From Mariniphaga sp. (GTDB lineage Bacteria; Bacteroidota; Bacteroidia; Bacteroidales; Prolixibacteraceae), in the NCBI GenBank assembly GCA_024636975.1, contig JAGXGA010000061.1:124001-188000 (forward strand): a stretch of DNA of 64,000 nucleotides. Direction: 5' to 3'. A program made the position numbers and the translations under genes. A model generated the notes under the pieces. It had not been told where the DNA came from. It ran no database searches and saw nothing but the letters and a program-made list of their open reading frames with translations. Of this stretch, positions 61,380-64,000 are shown in pieces (the first letter of the stretch is position 1; each line of letters starts with the position of its first letter).

Positions 61380-61396
61380 CCTGGCTGTAAGCCAGG
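61380..61396 (+). other. Hairpin between rnfC and rnfD
   Basis: CCTGGCT / AGCCAGG with a 3-nt loop, followed by A-rich sequence, not T. It is not a terminator on +; it may stabilise or be cut in the operon mRNA. On the minus strand it would be preceded by T, so has no terminator role there. Confidence 0.5.
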
Positions 61397-61424
61397 CAAA
61401 AAAAATTAAACTCAAAGACTGAAA

Positions 61425-62405
61425 ATGAGTAATTTATTTACCGTTTCACCATCACCCCACGTTCATTCTGCTGAGACAACCAGCAAGATCATGTACCGGG
61501 TGGTTTATGCAATGATACCTGCCCTCCTGTGGTCGGTTTTTGTATTTGGCCTCGATGCCCTCAGGGTTACCCTAATTGCAATTGTTGCCTGTCTGGCTTT
61601 TGAATATGTAATTCAAAAGTACCTGATGAAAATCAAGCCGATGATAACAGATGGCTCAGCATTAATTACGGGCATACTCCTCGCGTTTAACGTTCCGGCA
61701 AATTTGCCCTGGTGGATTATCATTATTGGAGCACTTGCTGCAGTTGGAATTGGAAAATTGTCGTTTGGAGGATTAGGAAGCAACATTTTTAATCCGGCTC
61801 TGGTGGGCAGGGTTTTTTTGCTGATTTCCTTTCCGGTGCAGATGACTTCCTGGCCTGTATTAAGTGAAGGCGAAGTTGACGGATTAACAACAGCTACTCC
61901 TTTGGGAATAATAAAGGAAGGACTTACTTCGGGAACTCCCGTTTCGCAGATTGCACAGGATCTTCCCTCATCAACCGACATGTTACTTGGCCAGATGAGT
62001 GGCTCACTTGGTGAAATTTCTGCTCTGCTTCTGATTCTTGGCGGAGTGTACATGCTGATTAAGAAAGTTATTACCTGGCATATTCCGGTTTCAGTTATTG
62101 TAACAGTTGCAGCCATTGCAGCATTGTTCTGGCTCATTGATCCGGAAAGGTACGTTAACCCGATTTATCATATACTGACAGGAGGTTTAATGCTGGGCGC
62201 TATTTATATGGCAACCGATATGGTAACCTCACCAATGACTCCCAAAGGACAATTAATTTTTGGAGCGGGGATCGGCATTATTACCATCAGCATTCGAATG
62301 TTTGGTGCTTATCCTGAAGGTATTTCTTTTGCCATTCTGATTATGAATGCGTTTACACCACTCATAAACAATTATGTGAAACCTAAACGATTTGGAGGGA
62401 ATTAA
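61425..62405 (+). CDS. rnfD: Rnf complex subunit D
   Basis: This 326-residue membrane subunit has about eight helices; SPSPHVHSAETTSKIMY opens it and GLTTATPLGIIKEG contains the Thr that carries FMN by a phosphodiester bond in this family. FGGLGSNIFNPALVGRVFLL and DMVTSPMTPKG are conserved. It passes electrons within the membrane. Its end lies 1 bp before the rnfG ATG. Confidence 0.97.
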   Translation: MSNLFTVSPSPHVHSAETTSKIMYRVVYAMIPALLWSVFVFGLDALRVTLIAIVACLAFEYVIQKYLMKIKPMITDGSALITGILLAFNVPANLPWWIIIIGALAAVGIGKLSFGGLGSNIFNPALVGRVFLLISFPVQMTSWPVLSEGEVDGLTTATPLGIIKEGLTSGTPVSQIAQDLPSSTDMLLGQMSGSLGEISALLLILGGVYMLIKKVITWHIPVSVIVTVAAIAALFWLIDPERYVNPIYHILTGGLMLGAIYMATDMVTSPMTPKGQLIFGAGIGIITISIRMFGAYPEGISFAILIMNAFTPLINNYVKPKRFGGN

Positions 62406-62406
62406 C

Positions 62407-63018
62407 ATGGCAAAACGCGAATCGACATTTTTTAATATGGTAGTAACGCTTTTAGCGGTTACTTTTATTGCAGCAGCTGCTCTTGGCTTTGTTTATGATT
62501 TAACTAAAGAGGCAATTGAGCTGGCAAAATTGAGGGCTCAAAGTGAGGCCATTAAAAAGGTACTTCCCGAATTTGATGAATTGGGTGAATCGTTTAAAGT
62601 AGCAATACCCTCTTCTACCGATAGTCTTGAATTCTTTCCTGCTTTCAAAGGGGAAGAACGTATTGGGGTAGCCATAAAAACCTATACCAACAATGGATTC
62701 AGCGGCTTTATTTCAATTATGGCAGGTATCGATAGCTCAGGAAAAATATCAGGCTTTGAGGTGCTGGAACATGCTGAAACACCTGGCCTTGGATCCAAAA
62801 TGAATGAATGGTTCAGAAATGAACAGAAACCCCAACAAAACGTAATTGGGAAGAGCCCCAGCACCCACTCCTTTAAAGTATCAAAAGATGGCGGCGACTT
62901 TGATGCCATTACAGCATCAACAATTACTTCCCGTGCTTTTCTTGAAGCTCTTAAAAGAGCATACGATGCCTACGAAAAGAATATGAATGCAACTACTGCA
63001 TCGGCAGTAAACCAATAA
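62407..63018 (+). CDS. rnfG: Rnf complex subunit G
   Basis: The ATG at 62407 (MAKRESTFFNMVVTLLAV) gives 203 residues; the TTG at 62392 is not used. One membrane helix is followed by an FMN-binding domain with GLGSKM and the flavinylation site DAITASTITS, in which Thr172 should carry FMN. Here TAST stands where SGAT is usual; the Thr is kept. It shuttles electrons on the outer face of the membrane. Confidence 0.96.
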   Translation: MAKRESTFFNMVVTLLAVTFIAAAALGFVYDLTKEAIELAKLRAQSEAIKKVLPEFDELGESFKVAIPSSTDSLEFFPAFKGEERIGVAIKTYTNNGFSGFISIMAGIDSSGKISGFEVLEHAETPGLGSKMNEWFRNEQKPQQNVIGKSPSTHSFKVSKDGGDFDAITASTITSRAFLEALKRAYDAYEKNMNATTASAVNQ

Positions 63019-63027
63019 TAAACGACT

Positions 63028-63612
63028 ATGGATCAATGGAAAAATTTTACCAAAGGATTTATTAAGGAAAACCCGGTTTTCGTACTGTTGTTGGGAATGT
63101 GCCCTACACTTGGAGTCACCTCATCAGCAATTAACGGCCTGGGAATGGGACTGGCAACTACCTTTGTTCTGGTAATGGCAAATATTGTAGTATCGCTAAT
63201 AAAATCCCAGATACCCGATAAAGTGCGCATACCGAGCTTCATTGTAATCATTGCTGCATTTGTGACTGTAGTTGAACTGATGATGGAAGCTTACCTGCCA
63301 GCATTGTTTAAAAGTCTGGGCATTTTCATCCCGCTTATTGTAGTTAACTGTATTGTGCTGGGCCGTGCTGAAGCATTTGCTTCAAAAAACAGCCTGGGCA
63401 AGGCAGCTGTCGACGGACTGGGAATGGGTCTGGGATTTAGCTTCGCCCTTGTTTTGCTTGGAGGTGTGCGTGAATTGCTTGGCAGCGGAAAACTATTTGA
63501 TTTTCCTATTTATTCTGAAAATTATGTATCCCTGCTGTTTGTGCTGGCACCCGGAGCTTTTATCGTATTGGGTTATCTGGTTGCCATAATAAACCAGGTT
63601 AAAAAGAATTAA
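63028..63612 (+). CDS. rnfE: Rnf complex subunit E
   Basis: This 194-residue membrane protein has six helices. LGMCPTLGVTSSAINGLGMG and VNCIVLGRAEAFASKN contain the two Cys that bind the shared [2Fe-2S] cluster with RnfA. LGGVRELLGSG is conserved. Position after rnfG is standard. Confidence 0.97.
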   Translation: MDQWKNFTKGFIKENPVFVLLLGMCPTLGVTSSAINGLGMGLATTFVLVMANIVVSLIKSQIPDKVRIPSFIVIIAAFVTVVELMMEAYLPALFKSLGIFIPLIVVNCIVLGRAEAFASKNSLGKAAVDGLGMGLGFSFALVLLGGVRELLGSGKLFDFPIYSENYVSLLFVLAPGAFIVLGYLVAIINQVKKN

Positions 63613-63640
63613 TCGGTTAACAGTAAATAAATTCTGAACA

Positions 63641-64000
63641 ATGAATTATTTTGTAATAGTTTTAGGGGCAATACTTGTTAATAATATCGTATTAATGCGT
63701 TTCCTGGGAATATGTCCTTTCCTGGGTGTTTCCAAAAGAATTTCCACTGCCATTGGGATGACCTTCGCAGTTGCATTCGTAATGGTCCTGGCTACAATAG
63801 TCACTTATCTTATCCAGGTTTATGTACTTGATGTTTTCGGATTATCGTTTCTGCAAACCATAGCCTTCATTCTGATAATCGCATCTCTTGTGCAACTTGT
63901 TGAGATCATAATGAAAAAGGTAAGCCCTGCCCTATATCAGGCCCTTGGAATTTTTCTCCCGCTTATTACAACCAACTGTGCTATTTTGGGTGTGGCTATT
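63641..64000 (+). CDS. rnfA: Rnf complex subunit A (cut by window end)
   Basis: The frame from the ATG at 63641 runs in frame to base 64000 (120 codons). It begins [20 protein letters not shown] and has [13 protein letters not shown] and, near the end, [11 protein letters not shown], with the two cluster-binding Cys. RnfA pairs with RnfE. The expected length is ~190 residues, so about 70 are missing. It starts 28 bp after rnfE. Confidence 0.96.
   Translation, partial: MNYFVIVLGAILVNNIVLMRFLGICPFLGVSKRISTAIGMTFAVAFVMVLATIVTYLIQVYVLDVFGLSFLQTIAFILIIASLVQLVEIIMKKVSPALYQALGIFLPLITTNCAILGVAI

Overview
The window comes from a Bacteroidota genome, probably a Bacteroidales/Marinilabiliales-type anaerobe or facultative anaerobe (taxonomy is inferred). 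The evidence is Bacteroidota-type promoters (TTTG about 20 nt upstream of TAnnTTTG), few Shine-Dalgarno sites, a sigma/FecR/TonB-receptor cluster, many lipoproteins, families largely typical of this phylum (DUF4382, DUF4861, DUF1080, DUF2891) and an rseC-rnfBCDGEA cluster. No phage, IS element, CRISPR array, rRNA or clear tRNA was seen.

Layout. 1-6.3 kb: glycan catabolism on +, with a GH26 fragment, a GH129/GH101-like hydrolase, and a tight DUF1080 / sugar isomerase / Gfo-Idh-MocA operon of the 3-keto-sugar type. 6.4-15.1 kb: an S9 peptidase, a solute:sodium symporter, then an Xaa-Pro peptidase, NUDIX, esterase and SDR run on -. 15.6-20.7 kb: ECF sigma, TonB receptor, FecR and a DUF4382 lipoprotein. 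20.7-30.5 kb: galactose mutarotase, a miniature GH127-like lipoprotein, a MATE pump, DUF2891, an SDR and a heterodimeric ABC exporter. 30.6-33.8 kb: thrS-infC-rpmI-rplT. 34-42.3 kb: housekeeping genes (mazG, phoH, purC, trhO, dus), a thioredoxin, a subtilase and an ECF sigma/membrane protein pair. 42.8-47.7 kb: a P-type cation ATPase, DUF3795 and PQQ-propeller proteins. 48.3-53.5 kb: an unsaturated-uronate module (GH88, KduI, KduD, DUF4861) divergent from a LacI regulator. 53.7-58.1 kb: amidase, a split 5'-nucleotidase and Lnt. 58.7-64 kb: rseC and the Rnf ferredoxin:NAD+ oxidoreductase, with rnfA cut by the window end.

The least explained signals are non-coding. A structured RNA gene of about 235 nt lies on the minus strand at 58.13-58.37 kb, with a perfect promoter and a U-tract end. 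A putative sRNA of about 75 nt lies at 53.50-53.57 kb. Paired-hairpin (REPIN-like) repeats with an invariant 93-bp spacing occur at 10.0-10.45 kb, where they form a 210-bp-period tandem array, and at 42.5 kb; a second hairpin-pair family sits at 45.55 kb. Inverted arrays of 11-bp units occur at 15.37 and 47.90 kb. infC appears to start with AUA, and a 14-bp LacI-type palindrome covers the -33 boxes of both divergent uronate promoters.
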